Assembly: GCA_016717655.1 (NCBI GenBank)
Contig: JADKFC010000030.1
Span: 124,001-188,000 of the forward strand
DNA from: Saprospiraceae bacterium
GTDB lineage: Bacteria > Bacteroidota > Bacteroidia > Chitinophagales > Saprospiraceae
Length of the DNA stretch: 64,000 nt
Reading direction: 5' to 3'
How positions within the stretch are numbered: the first letter of the stretch is position 1; each line of letters opens with the position of its first letter. Shown here piece by piece: positions 1-8,325 of this stretch. Both the position numbers and the translations under genes were made by a program. The notes below the pieces were generated by a model. That model saw only the letters and a list, made by a program, of their open reading frames with translations. It was not told the DNA's origin and made no database searches.

Positions 1-2
1 AT

Positions 3-473
3 CAGGCAGAGATGCAATTTGCAAGAGATTCATTTGCATCTGCCCTTGACAATCCTGGTGGTGGCGCTGAAGGTTTTGCTTCCATTGCAGATAACTATGG
101 AGGAACAAAGGCCGCCAATACTGCTAAATTGTATGCTGGAATCTGTAATTTGAACTTAGGTAAATACGAAGAAGCCATCGAATACTTGGAAGACTATTCT
201 CCAGGAGATGATATTACTCCAGCCGTAAAGTTTGGATCATTGGGCGATGCTCATGCAGAATTGGGTGATCTTGAGAAGGCAGCTGATTTTTATGAAAAAG
301 CAGCCAATGCCGGAGATGACGATTTTAATGCACCTTTTTATTACAACAAATTGGGCTTACTCCAATTTGCTCAGAAAAAGAACGAAGATGCCCTAAAATC
401 TTTTAAAACCATTGTAGATAAGTATCCTACTTCTATTGAAGCCAGAGAGGCTGAAAATTTGTTGCCAGATTAG
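3..473 (+). CDS. Tetratricopeptide repeat protein, 5' end outside window
   Basis: The reading frame is open from the first bases of the window, so the true start lies upstream and only the C-terminal part of about 157 residues is visible. It contains helical TPR-like repeats: a YAGICNLNLGKYEEAIEYL unit, a GDAHAELGDLEKAADFYEKA unit and a YYNKLGLLQFAQKKNEDAL unit. Related Bacteroidota proteins are membrane-anchored by an N-terminal helix that would lie outside this window. Their exact role is unknown, but TPRs mediate protein-protein contacts. A strong terminator follows at once. Placement directly before ribH is common in this phylum. TPR identity is confident; the function is not assigned. 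Confidence 0.8.
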   Translation, partial: QAEMQFARDSFASALDNPGGGAEGFASIADNYGGTKAANTAKLYAGICNLNLGKYEEAIEYLEDYSPGDDITPAVKFGSLGDAHAELGDLEKAADFYEKAANAGDDDFNAPFYYNKLGLLQFAQKKNEDALKSFKTIVDKYPTSIEAREAENLLPD

Positions 474-503
474 AAAAATAACACCACATAACCCATTGAA
501 TGT

Positions 504-537
504 AAAGAGGTAAGAACACAATTCTTACCTCTTTTTG
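504..537 (+). terminator. Rho-independent terminator after the TPR gene
   Basis: A perfect 13-bp stem (504-516 pairing with 522-534, loop CACAA) runs into a T-rich stretch ending TTTTTG. It lies 30 bases after the TPR stop. It overlaps the TTG that would begin the longest ribH frame at 535, which supports the later ATG at 583 as the ribH start. Confidence 0.85.
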
Positions 538-582
538 TTTCTAAAAACCAATCAAGCCCACGATTGTTTAAATGATTATACG

Positions 583-1095
583 ATGGAAAAAAATAAAAAT
601 TTATCAAAAGACAGGTTGGAAAAAGAAGTGGATTACAGTTCCTACCAAATTGGTATTGTAGTTTCAGAATGGAATGAACAAATTACCGGAGCTTTGCTGG
701 AAGGCTGTAATAATACCTTATTGGCGGCAGGGGTTGCTGAGTCCAACATTCATATTTTATGGGTGCCCGGGGCTTTTGAGCTACCCTTGGGAGCAAAGAT
801 GCTGGCTGGAAAGGAAAAACTGGACGGCCTGGTTTGTTTGGGCTGTGTGATCAAGGGTGACACCCGACACGATGAGTACATAAATTCTGCTGTTTCCCAA
901 GGCATCATGCAACTATCGCTGGTCAGTGGCAAACCTGTGACTTTTGGCTTACTAACCGTAGAAAACGAGCAACAGGCATTGGACAGAGCCGGGGGTAAAC
1001 ATGGCAACAAGGGTGATGAAGCTGCCCAGACCGTGCTAAGAATGATCCGCATTGGCAAAGAAATAAAAGAACAAAAAAGCACTATTGGATTCTAA
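583..1095 (+). CDS. ribH: 6,7-dimethyl-8-ribityllumazine synthase
   Basis: This enzyme condenses 5-amino-6-ribitylamino-uracil with dihydroxybutanone phosphate to give lumazine, the penultimate step of riboflavin synthesis, in the cytoplasm. Family motifs are clear: VPGAFELPLGAK, then GCVIKGDTRHDEYI carrying the catalytic His, then PVTFGLLTVENEQQALDRAG and the GNKGDEAA stretch near the C terminus. The ATG at 583 gives 170 residues, close to family length. The frame extends back to a TTG at 535, but that codon lies inside the upstream terminator. No other riboflavin gene is nearby, so the pathway genes are scattered, as is usual in this phylum. Confidence 0.95.
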   Translation: MEKNKNLSKDRLEKEVDYSSYQIGIVVSEWNEQITGALLEGCNNTLLAAGVAESNIHILWVPGAFELPLGAKMLAGKEKLDGLVCLGCVIKGDTRHDEYINSAVSQGIMQLSLVSGKPVTFGLLTVENEQQALDRAGGKHGNKGDEAAQTVLRMIRIGKEIKEQKSTIGF

Positions 1096-1188
1096 ATCCT
1101 AATTTAATTTCGAAATGTAAATTATTTATATTCATTTATTCTGCAACTTTCACCCCTATGTTTATCAAATAAAATATTGATTTACAGC

Positions 1189-1219
1189 TTGTTTGATTGA
1201 AATATTAGAATTATCTTTG
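1189..1219 (+). promoter_or_regulatory. Bacteroidota-type promoter of rplU-rpmA
   Basis: TTG at 1189-1191 is followed after 20 bases by TATCTTTG at 1212-1219. This matches the TTTG/TAnnTTTG promoter pattern of Bacteroidota. Transcription would begin near 1225, leaving a leader of about 35 bases before the rplU ATG at 1258. Confidence 0.75.
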
Positions 1220-1257
1220 CACCTCAAAATTATTTAACTCATTAATTAACTGCATAC

Positions 1258-1568
1258 ATGCTAGCAATCGTAAACATAGCTGGTCAGCAATTTAAAGTGA
1301 GCAAGGGTCAGGAGATCTTTGTCCACCAGCTTGAAGCCAATGCAGGAGATTCCGTAAACTTTGATCAGGTTTTGATGACCTTTTCAGATGCGGGAACGAC
1401 TGTAGGCACGCCGGTAGTAAGCGGAGCTTCTATACAAGCTACCGTTTTAGGTCACCAAAAGGGTGACAAAGTCATCGTTTTTAAGAAAAACGAAGAAAGG
1501 GTTACAGGAAGACACACGGTCACCGTCAAAGCTTCACTAAGATCAAAATTGATTCCATCAACTTATAA
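1258..1568 (+). CDS. rplU: 50S ribosomal protein L21 (frame broken near the C terminus)
   Basis: L21 binds 23S rRNA domain I together with L20 in the large subunit. Residues 1-77 match the family, beginning MLAIVNIAGQQFKVSKGQ and running to GDKVIVFKKN. After that the zero frame gives an unrelated tail running on to 1614. Shifting frame at the A5 run 1486-1490 restores the conserved end RRKGYRKTHGHRQ followed by SFTKIKIDSINL and a TAA at 1566-1568. One A appears to be missing from the run. L21 is single copy and nearly always present, so a consensus error is most likely. The site also reads G AAA AAC, a -1 slippery-like heptamer, but nothing else supports programmed shifting. It is co-transcribed with rpmA. 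Confidence 0.9.
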
Positions 1569-1592
1569 TTTTAATCACTTAAACAACAGATC

Positions 1593-1853
1593 ATGGCTCA
1601 CAAGAAAGGTGTAGGTAGTTCGGATAACGGACGGGATAGTAAAAGTAAAAGATTAGGGGTTAAAATATTTGGTGGTCAGGTTGCAACAGCAGGCAATATC
1701 ATTGTCAGACAAAGAGGAACCAGATTTCACCCGGCTACCAATGTAGGTATCGGCAAAGATTTTACCCTTCATGCCCTGGTTAACGGTACTGTAGTATACA
1801 AAAAAGGATTCAAAAACAGAACCTTTGTCAGTGTACTGCCCTCTGTTAATTAA
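1593..1853 (+). CDS. rpmA: 50S ribosomal protein L27
   Basis: L27 sits near the peptidyl-transferase centre, where its N-terminal tail contacts tRNA. The 86-residue product begins MAHKKGVGSSDNGRDS and contains the signature VRQRGTRFHPATNVGIGKD. Its length is normal for the family. Once the rplU frameshift is corrected it begins 24 bases after the rplU stop, giving the near-universal L21-L27 operon order. A terminator follows immediately. Confidence 0.97.
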   Translation: MAHKKGVGSSDNGRDSKSKRLGVKIFGGQVATAGNIIVRQRGTRFHPATNVGIGKDFTLHALVNGTVVYKKGFKNRTFVSVLPSVN

Positions 1854-1864
1854 TCTCAAAAGAT

Positions 1865-1890
1865 AAAAAGCCTGCTTAGCAGGCTTTTTT
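1865..1890 (+). terminator. Rho-independent terminator of rplU-rpmA
   Basis: An 11-bp stem (AAAAAGCCTGC at 1865-1875, loop TTA, partner 1879-1889) ends in a run of six T. It lies 11 bases after the rpmA stop. Confidence 0.92.
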
Positions 1891-1922
1891 GCCCTTTACT
1901 TTCACCCTACTTTTCTTTTTAC

Positions 1923-3056
1923 ATGAAAATCATTGTTCGCACCCTTCAAGGACTTGAACCAGCATTGGCAGAGGAACTTGTGGAATTGGGTTGCACTGAA
2001 ATTACACCCCTCAAAAGGGCGGTAGCCTGTGAGGCCACCCAAAAACAGATGTATGCTGCCAATTGCCTGCTCCGCACTGCGATCAAGGTGATGGTGCCTC
2101 TGGTGGAAGTTGTGGTCAACAATGAAAACCAACTTTATGCTGCTGTAAAAGACATAGCCTGGGAAAATATTTTTCATCTCAACCAGAGTTTTGCAGTAGA
2201 CGGGGTTGTTCATTCTGATGTTTTCAGACACTCTCAATACGCAGGTTTAAAAAGTAAGGATGCCATCGCAGATCGTTTTCGCGAACTTACCGGCAAACGT
2301 CCTTTTGTGAATCCGGTAACACCCGACATCTCTATTGTCATTCACATCAGACAAAATATACTAACTGTTTTGCTCGACGCCAGTGGAAGTTCTCTTCACC
2401 AAAGGGGGTACAGGGTCTACCCTGTTGAAGCTCCCCTGAATGAGGTCTTGGCAGCCGGCATGGTCTTGCTCTCCGGCTGGGATAAAAAGACTCCTTTCTT
2501 CGATCCGATGTGTGGCTCAGGTACGCTTTTGATTGAAGCGGCTCATATAGCCGGCAATATACCACCTCAGAGTCCGGATAGAAAATACTGTTTTCAGAAC
2601 TGGCAATCTTACGACAAAGCCCTTTGGGCCGAAGTTCAGGAGGAAGCTAAATCTGCTATTCGCCTCGACAACATTCCTACTATTACCGGATTAGATAAGT
2701 CATTGCGTTGTGTCAATGCCACTCAAACCAATGTGGTAGAGGCTACCCTTGAAAATTACATCCAGGTGCAACGTGGTGATTTCTTTCAAACGCCCGGACA
2801 ATCGGGCATCTTTATCATTACCAATCCCCCCTACGATACCCGGTTGAAAGAAGATGATATTTTACAATTTTATTCCCTCATTGGCGATACCCTCAAAAAA
2901 TCATATCCCGATACCACAGCATGGATCATAGGAGGAAATATCGATGCACTCAAACGAGTAGGTTTAAAACCAAGTAAAAAAATATCTCTCCTCAATGGTG
3001 ATATTGAGTCGGATTCTATAAATTTGAACTCTATGAAGGTAGCAGGAAAATTCTGA
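1923..3056 (+). CDS. THUMP-domain class I SAM-dependent RNA methyltransferase (RlmL/YpsC type)
   Basis: This probably methylates guanine N2 in 23S rRNA. The N-terminal 150 residues form the ferredoxin-like and THUMP RNA-binding part. Then come HQRGYR, the SAM-binding FDPMCGSGTLLIEAA and the catalytic TNPPYD, which is typical of N2-guanine methyltransferases. The end looks disturbed. The zero frame closes SINLNSMKVAGKF, whereas another frame between 3014 and 3050 reads FYKFELYEGSRK, which resembles the usual C terminus of Bacteroidota members. Two compensating one-base errors near 3014 and 3047-3050 would explain this. The family call is firm; the exact target base is not established from sequence. 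Confidence 0.88.
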   Translation: MKIIVRTLQGLEPALAEELVELGCTEITPLKRAVACEATQKQMYAANCLLRTAIKVMVPLVEVVVNNENQLYAAVKDIAWENIFHLNQSFAVDGVVHSDVFRHSQYAGLKSKDAIADRFRELTGKRPFVNPVTPDISIVIHIRQNILTVLLDASGSSLHQRGYRVYPVEAPLNEVLAAGMVLLSGWDKKTPFFDPMCGSGTLLIEAAHIAGNIPPQSPDRKYCFQNWQSYDKALWAEVQEEAKSAIRLDNIPTITGLDKSLRCVNATQTNVVEATLENYIQVQRGDFFQTPGQSGIFIITNPPYDTRLKEDDILQFYSLIGDTLKKSYPDTTAWIIGGNIDALKRVGLKPSKKISLLNGDIESDSINLNSMKVAGKF

Positions 3057-3070
3057 TAATTAGTTTCTGT

Positions 3071-3325
3071 TTGGCATTGTCACTCTTAACCAGGGGACAG
3101 TCAAAAGACCTGCAGCATTATTTTAAACCCGGTCTCATAAGCATGGATACAATGTCCACCCGGATCATGATGTCCAGACAAAAACCCATTTCGCTTCCCT
3201 TCTTCTGTGCAATGGAAGAAAAAATATATCAAAAAAGTGGGATCAACATGAGGCTTAGATTGGGATCAGTGCAATATACCGACTATCTCGAAAAAAAGAA
3301 TGCCCACTACCCTGCTGGGCATTAA
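3071..3325 (+). CDS. Small secreted protein of unknown function
   Basis: This is a short protein ending LRLGSVQYTDYLEKKNAHYP with a central LPFFCAMEEKIYQKSG segment. I recall similar small secreted Bacteroidota proteins with an FFC...E...RLGS..Y.NYLE pattern, but no function is known to me. The frame stays open upstream of the TTG at 3071 and reads SRKILIISFCLALSLLTRGQ, a convincing signal peptide. No ATG is in frame there. An ATG at 3033 is one base out of frame, so the start is probably hidden by the sequence error suspected at the end of the preceding gene. The mature form would begin with Gln. Confidence 0.5.
   Translation: MALSLLTRGQSKDLQHYFKPGLISMDTMSTRIMMSRQKPISLPFFCAMEEKIYQKSGINMRLRLGSVQYTDYLEKKNAHYPAGH
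3299..3323 (-). terminator. Terminator of the TonB receptor gene (minus strand)
   Basis: AATGCCCA (3299-3306) pairs with TGGGCATT (3316-3323). Read on the minus strand, the stem is followed by CTTTTTTT, a proper U-tract, starting 7 bases after the receptor stop. It overlaps the end of the small plus-strand gene. Confidence 0.75.
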
Positions 3326-3329
3326 CTAT

Positions 3330-5315
3330 TTAAAAATCTATCCTAAATCGCAGATTTACCCTTCTGGAGGTAAGGTTGTTGTTGATGGCATATTGGGCAT
3401 TGGTGATGGTCTTAATCCATGTCACAGAAGCCGTATTAACTACTCCCATGATGTTGAACACCTCCAGACTAAGCCAAGATGCCTTTGAAAAACTCAGGAG
3501 GTGATGGGGTTTTTCTTTCCTTTTCTTTTCATCCCACAGCAATAATGAAAAGCCAATATCCAGTCGTTGATAAACTTTGTACCTAAATACGTTTCTATAT
3601 ACAAGATTATCATCCTTGGTACCGAAAGGTAAGCCGGTGGCAAAGGAATATGAAATATTGGCTTTAAAATTTTTATTGGATGGCAGATAATCCTGGAAAA
3701 ACAAGTTGACGGTTGCCAATCGGTCGGTGGGTCTGGGCACGGTGCTGACGGCTACTGCGCTGGTGTCCTGAAAACGAAGATGGGTAACCCCTTCCAGTTT
3801 TTCACGTGCGGTAAGAAAAGAAACATTGATCCATGATTCTGCATCCGGCACAAATTCTCCATTCACTCTGAGGTCGATGCCGGCAGCATAACCCGATGCA
3901 TTATTAGCTCCCGAATAGGCAATGCGCACATTGTCTACATCGTAAGATACCAGCCGATCGAATTTTTTATAATACACCTCAGCTATGAGTCGAAATGGTT
4001 TTTTACTGATTCTGGACCAAGGAAAATCCAGATCGAGGCCGGCAACAAAATGCTGCGCCCGTTGGGCCTTTAAGTCCGTATTGAGTTCACCTGCCGGGTT
4101 TCTGAATTCCCTATACTGCGCTGCCTGCTGATAAATGCCCCAGGCCAGCTTCCAAGAAAGGTTCCTTGGATTGTGAGCCGGGCGCCAGTGCAAACTTGCC
4201 CTCGGGCTGACGAGCCATTCATTGCCCAGGCCCAAATGGCTGACACGCACACCCGTATTGAGTTTAAAGGTACCCTTTCCTACATTGCGCTCGTGACTGT
4301 TGTGCACATACATTTCAACCTTTTCATTTCGCAATCGATTTGCTGTTTGAAGAAACTGAGATAATACAATTGACGAACCACTGTACGGCAAAGAATAACC
4401 GGCAGAATCGATCCGCTCCCATTCATTCAGGTCATCGTCATAAGATTCATGCTGGTATTTAAGGCCTGTTTCCAGGTAATGACAGTTGCCCTTTTCTCCC
4501 AGATCAAAACCAGCCCTTAATTCCGTATTGTAGATTTCTGTATACAGATAATTGCGGGCAAATCTATGTTGGGTACCCGTACCCAGGACAGCCACCTCTT
4601 CACCAAAATTGTCGGCACCCAAATTAGATTCGATTTGGGCCAATCGATAATATCCGAGTATATCAAAGTTTTCCTGCTCTGCGCTGGAATATCGCGAAGC
4701 CATCCATTTAATAAAATAAGGCCTATCGCGGGTTTCCGGTACAAAATTGAGCGACAAGCCGGCGAGACCGTGAATAAATTTATCTTTTTCAGAACCTTCA
4801 TAAGCGGTACTGAATCGAAGGGTATTGGTAATCAGACCCAGCGTTGTACTCCTTGTAGCTGGAATAAAATTGAAGATGGCAGCGTTGTAATTGGCCAAAA
4901 AACCAAGTTGAAGGTTTTGGCTTAACTGGTAGGTAAGATAGGCCTGAACATCAGCAAAATCGGGCAAATACTCCCCTTTTACATCCAGTGAACCCAGTAG
5001 GTATTTATTGGTTTTGTACCTCGCCCCGACAAGGTATCGAAATTTATGGTAGGCGTTGGGGCCCAATCTCTTACTACCTTCTACGTGGGCAGAAGCCCCC
5101 AGCAAGCTGGCTGAAAGGCTGCTTTTAAATGCATCGGGTCTTTTGTATCGAATATCCAAAACACTCGACATTTTATTGCCATATCTGGATTCGTACCCAC
5201 CACTCGAAAAAGTGATGTCCCGGATAAGGTCAATATTGGGAAAACTCAATCCTTCCTGGTGTCCGGCCCGGATCAATTGGGGTCTGAATACTTCAAAGTC
5301 ATTGATGTAAACCAT
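3330..5315 (-). CDS. TonB-dependent outer-membrane receptor, barrel part
   Basis: This is the C-terminal 661 residues of a TonB-dependent receptor. The end of the plug domain is visible (VYINDFEVFRPQLIRAGHQ, then a GYESRYGNKMSSVLDIRYK stretch), followed by alternating beta-strand/turn sequence and a terminal Phe (RVNLRFRIDF), as in outer-membrane barrels. It is one gene with 5340-5828, whole length about 832 codons. Between them the conserved plug string SSQYNVRGGNYDEN is recovered only by one added base near 5359-5364 and removal of one base from the C6 run 5332-5337. These receptors import siderophores, vitamins or oligomers; the substrate cannot be told here. No SusD partner is adjacent. 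Confidence 0.9.
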   Translation of the reverse strand: MVYINDFEVFRPQLIRAGHQEGLSFPNIDLIRDITFSSGGYESRYGNKMSSVLDIRYKRPDAFKSSLSASLLGASAHVEGSKRLGPNAYHKFRYLVGARYKTNKYLLGSLDVKGEYLPDFADVQAYLTYQLSQNLQLGFLANYNAAIFNFIPATRSTTLGLITNTLRFSTAYEGSEKDKFIHGLAGLSLNFVPETRDRPYFIKWMASRYSSAEQENFDILGYYRLAQIESNLGADNFGEEVAVLGTGTQHRFARNYLYTEIYNTELRAGFDLGEKGNCHYLETGLKYQHESYDDDLNEWERIDSAGYSLPYSGSSIVLSQFLQTANRLRNEKVEMYVHNSHERNVGKGTFKLNTGVRVSHLGLGNEWLVSPRASLHWRPAHNPRNLSWKLAWGIYQQAAQYREFRNPAGELNTDLKAQRAQHFVAGLDLDFPWSRISKKPFRLIAEVYYKKFDRLVSYDVDNVRIAYSGANNASGYAAGIDLRVNGEFVPDAESWINVSFLTAREKLEGVTHLRFQDTSAVAVSTVPRPTDRLATVNLFFQDYLPSNKNFKANISYSFATGLPFGTKDDNLVYRNVFRYKVYQRLDIGFSLLLWDEKKRKEKPHHLLSFSKASWLSLEVFNIMGVVNTASVTWIKTITNAQYAINNNLTSRRVNLRFRIDF

Positions 5316-5339
5316 GTTTTCATCATAATTGCCCCCCTC

Positions 5340-5828
5340 TTACGTTGTATTGAGAACTGAGCTCTCCCCACTGCCGGAATTGACGCCCAGTGCTATGGAA
5401 GGCAAAACAGCTTCAAAATTGCCGGATGCTGTAGGTAAGATTTTGAATTCAGATACCGACTCTCTGACCACACCAGCATCCTCAATTCTGGAAGCAGTAA
5501 TGGTGATATCCAAATCGCTGGACTGGGGTTGGAGGATTACAGTAAGGTATCTGCGCGTGCCTTTGGCCATGGCGGGTACCTTGTATTCCACTGCCTGATA
5601 ACCCAATCGGTAAAACTTAACCAGGAAACCTTCGTTTTCAGTAAGATCAAGCGAAAAATTACCCAAAGAATCGGAAGTAGTTTGGAATTTCCCTCCTTCG
5701 GTAAAGACCTCTGCAAATTCGATTGGCAATTGGGAACTGCCATCCCTTACTACCCCAAAAAGTGTAGCTTGCGACACCAATGTTGAGGTAAAGAACAGGA
5801 AGATGAATAAAGCTGGAAATCTGAACAA
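5340..5828 (-). CDS. TonB-dependent receptor, N-terminal part (signal peptide and CarboxypepD_reg-like domain)
   Basis: The first 20 residues (MFRFPALFIFLFFTSTLVS) form a signal peptide, with Gln as the probable first mature residue. The following 80 residues resemble the carboxypeptidase-regulatory-like domain (GVVRDGSSQLPIEFAEV, FYRLGYQAVEYKV) found in front of Bacteroidota receptors. Next comes the start of the plug, up to ALGVNSGSGESSVLN. The frame then stops at a two-part frame break and resumes in the barrel fragment 3330-5315. It starts 20 bases after rpe ends, so both are probably one transcript. Confidence 0.88.
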   Translation of the reverse strand: MFRFPALFIFLFFTSTLVSQATLFGVVRDGSSQLPIEFAEVFTEGGKFQTTSDSLGNFSLDLTENEGFLVKFYRLGYQAVEYKVPAMAKGTRRYLTVILQPQSSDLDITITASRIEDAGVVRESVSEFKILPTASGNFEAVLPSIALGVNSGSGESSVLNTT

Positions 5829-5848
5829 AGGAAAAAGTTGTAGGGTAG

Positions 5849-6526
5849 TTAAAACGTACGTTGGGCAGAAATATTTTTCAGGCCACTTATAACCGATTTG
5901 GGGTTAGGGTCTTTAAAAACAGCGTTTCCCGCCACCAAAACATTGGCCCCTTTTTGGAGCAGACTCTCAGCATTGTGAAGGCCTACACCACCATCAATTT
6001 CTATCAACAAATCCACATTCCTTTCATCGGCCATTCTACGCAAAGTTTCTACCTTATGTAAGACCCGGTAAATAAACTTCTGACCTCCAAAACCGGGATT
6101 GACAGACATTAGGCACACCAAATCCAGGTCCTCCAGCACATCTTCGATGACCATGACGTTGGTATGTGGATTCAAAGCCACTCCAGCTTTCATACCTGCA
6201 GCTTTAATTGCCTGAATCGTCCTGTGCAGGTGTGTACAAGCTTCGGCATGGACAGTGAGAACACTGGCCCCACATTTTTTAAAATCTTCAATGTATCGAT
6301 CTGGGTCAACGATCATAAGATGAACATCGAGGGGTTTGGTGCAGAGACGCGACATGGTAGCTACCATATCTTGACCAAAGCTGATATTGGGCACAAAATT
6401 GCCATCCATGACATCCACATGTAGCCAATCAGCTTCAGATTCATTTACCATTTGAATTTCTTCACCTAATCTCGAAAAATCGGCAGCCAGCACCGAAGGA
6501 GCAATGATGGAATTTTGTAAAGCCAC
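5849..6526 (-). CDS. rpe: Ribulose-phosphate 3-epimerase
   Basis: This enzyme interconverts ribulose 5-phosphate and xylulose 5-phosphate in the pentose phosphate pathway. Its TIM-barrel motifs are all present: IAPSVLAADFS, HVDVMDGNFVPNISFG with the catalytic Asp and metal ligands, LDVHLMI, MSVNPGFGGQKF and IEIDGGV. I chose the GTG at 6526 (225 residues, normal length). The longer frame opens at a TTG at 6556 that lies upstream of the -7 promoter element and would add the unlikely leader YYLCTKLYS. The TonB receptor gene follows 20 bases downstream on the same strand. Confidence 0.93.
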   Translation of the reverse strand: MALQNSIIAPSVLAADFSRLGEEIQMVNESEADWLHVDVMDGNFVPNISFGQDMVATMSRLCTKPLDVHLMIVDPDRYIEDFKKCGASVLTVHAEACTHLHRTIQAIKAAGMKAGVALNPHTNVMVIEDVLEDLDLVCLMSVNPGFGGQKFIYRVLHKVETLRRMADERNVDLLIEIDGGVGLHNAESLLQKGANVLVAGNAVFKDPNPKSVISGLKNISAQRTF

Positions 6527-6542
6527 AGAATATAATTTTGTA

Positions 6543-6550
6543 CAAAGATA
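6543..6550 (-). promoter_or_regulatory. -7 element (TATCTTTG) of rpe
   Basis: TATCTTTG reads 6550 to 6543 on the minus strand and matches TAnnTTTG. The predicted transcript starts near 6537, about ten bases before the GTG chosen for rpe. Confidence 0.6.
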
Positions 6551-6673
6551 ATACAATATTCAGGTTCAAAATAAACAATGCCTTGTTTTAGCTTGTGAGA
6601 AAAAAAATTGGGCGAAAAGAAAAAAAAAGAGACTCAGTTTGGCATTTTGAAAGCCATGTTGAAGAAAAATTCT

Positions 6674-6681
6674 TAGCTTTG
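6674..6681 (+). promoter_or_regulatory. -7 element (TAGCTTTG) of pyrG
   Basis: TAGCTTTG lies 26 bases before the pyrG ATG and matches TAnnTTTG. No clear TTTG -33 box is seen at 19-20 bases. Confidence 0.55.
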
Positions 6682-6707
6682 CATCCCGTAATGAACACAA
6701 CCAGTCG

Positions 6708-8324
6708 ATGACAAAATACATCTTCGTTACGGGCGGCGTAACTTCCTCATTGGGAAAAGGCATCATAGCAGCATCCCTTGCCAAACTACTACAAGCCAGA
6801 GGCTTTAGAGTAACCATCCAAAAATTTGATCCCTACATCAATATTGATCCGGGAACTTTAAATCCGTATGAACATGGAGAATGTTATGTTACCGATGATG
6901 GTGCCGAAACCGATTTGGACCTGGGCCATTATGAGCGTTTTTTGAATACTCCGACTTCCAGTGCCAATAATGTTACTACCGGTAGGATCTACCAAACCGT
7001 CATCAACAAAGAGCGGGCTGGTGACTATCTTGGTAAAACCGTCCAGGTAATTCCTCACATTACGGATGAGATCAAAAGAAGAATGAGATTGCTCGATAGC
7101 GACGGCAGCCATGAACTTATCATCACTGAGATTGGTGGTACCGTTGGTGACATCGAAAGTTTGCCTTATCTGGAAGCTATCAGGCAGCTAAGGAGAGACC
7201 TGGGCGCTGACAATTCATTGGTTATCCACCTTACCCTTATACCCTACCTTAGTGCGGCTAAAGAGCTAAAAACCAAGCCTACACAGCACTCTGTAAAAGA
7301 ACTGCTACAAACCGGGATCCAACCAGATATTTTGGTGTGTCGAACAGAACATTCACTCAGCAAAGAGATCAGAGAAAAACTGGCCCTTTTTTGCAATGTG
7401 GAAAAAGAGGCGGTCATCGAAGCCATCGATGCCCCAACAATTTACGATGTTCCTATTTTGATGCTCAAAGAAAAACTGGATCGTATCGTATTGAAGAGGC
7501 TCAACATGAAACATAAAAACGAGCCCGATCTTACAGCCTGGAAAGAATTTTTAGGAAAGTTAAAAAATCCTACCCGTGAGGTGGAAATAGCTTTGGTGGG
7601 CAAGTACAATGAGCTTCCCGATGCCTATAAGTCAATTTACGAGTCTTTTATCCATGCAGGTGCCGTCAATGAATGTAAGGTAAGGATAACTCCTATTCAC
7701 TCAGAAAAGTTAGAAGTAGAAAACGTCGTTTCTACCCTACAGGGCTATGATGGCATATTGGTGGCACCCGGATTTGGGGAGAGGGGCATTCAGGGCAAGA
7801 TTGAGGCGGTTAGAATGGTTCGTGAAAAGAAGATTCCATTTTTTGGCATCTGCCTTGGCATGCAGTGTGCTGCTGTTGAATTTGGCAAAAACGTGCTCAA
7901 GATTAAAGATGCAGCCTCTACAGAAGTAAATCCCAAAACCGGCAACCCCATCATCCACCTTATGCCCGACCAAATAGCTATTTCCAATAAAGGTGGAACT
8001 ATGCGATTGGGTTCGTATAAGTGTAAATTGTCGAAAGGGAGTCTGGCTCATAAAATTTATGGAAAACAGCTTGTTGAAGAAAGACACCGACACCGCTACG
8101 AATTCAACAATGACTACTTGGCGAAATTTGAAACGGCGGGTTTGGTAGCTTCCGGTATCAATCCGGATACCGGTCTGGTAGAAATCGTAGAGCTCACCAA
8201 CCACCCCTATTTTGTAGGAGTTCAATTTCACCCTGAACTCAAAAGTACAGTTGAAAATCCACATCCATTGTTTGTTGCCTTTGTAAAAGCTGCCCTGGAC
8301 TACAGGAAACAGAAGAACAGCTGA
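6708..8324 (+). CDS. pyrG: CTP synthase (glutamine hydrolysing)
   Basis: PyrG aminates UTP to CTP using ATP and glutamine. The synthetase half begins KYIFVTGGVTSSLGKGIIAA, the P-loop-like amidoligase signature, and includes FDPYINIDPGTLNPYEHGE. The glutaminase half carries the nucleophile Cys in FFGICLGMQCAAVEF near residue 380 and the His/Glu pair in VGVQFHPELKS. At 538 residues it is full length and intact. A TrmH-family methyltransferase starts one base after its stop, so the two are co-transcribed. Confidence 0.97.
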   Translation: MTKYIFVTGGVTSSLGKGIIAASLAKLLQARGFRVTIQKFDPYINIDPGTLNPYEHGECYVTDDGAETDLDLGHYERFLNTPTSSANNVTTGRIYQTVINKERAGDYLGKTVQVIPHITDEIKRRMRLLDSDGSHELIITEIGGTVGDIESLPYLEAIRQLRRDLGADNSLVIHLTLIPYLSAAKELKTKPTQHSVKELLQTGIQPDILVCRTEHSLSKEIREKLALFCNVEKEAVIEAIDAPTIYDVPILMLKEKLDRIVLKRLNMKHKNEPDLTAWKEFLGKLKNPTREVEIALVGKYNELPDAYKSIYESFIHAGAVNECKVRITPIHSEKLEVENVVSTLQGYDGILVAPGFGERGIQGKIEAVRMVREKKIPFFGICLGMQCAAVEFGKNVLKIKDAASTEVNPKTGNPIIHLMPDQIAISNKGGTMRLGSYKCKLSKGSLAHKIYGKQLVEERHRHRYEFNNDYLAKFETAGLVASGINPDTGLVEIVELTNHPYFVGVQFHPELKSTVENPHPLFVAFVKAALDYRKQKNS

Positions 8325-8325
8325 C

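Noticed and set aside
750..1082. Antisense open frames opposite ribH and other genes
   Set aside because: They are shadows of conserved genes, lack motifs and lack promoters.
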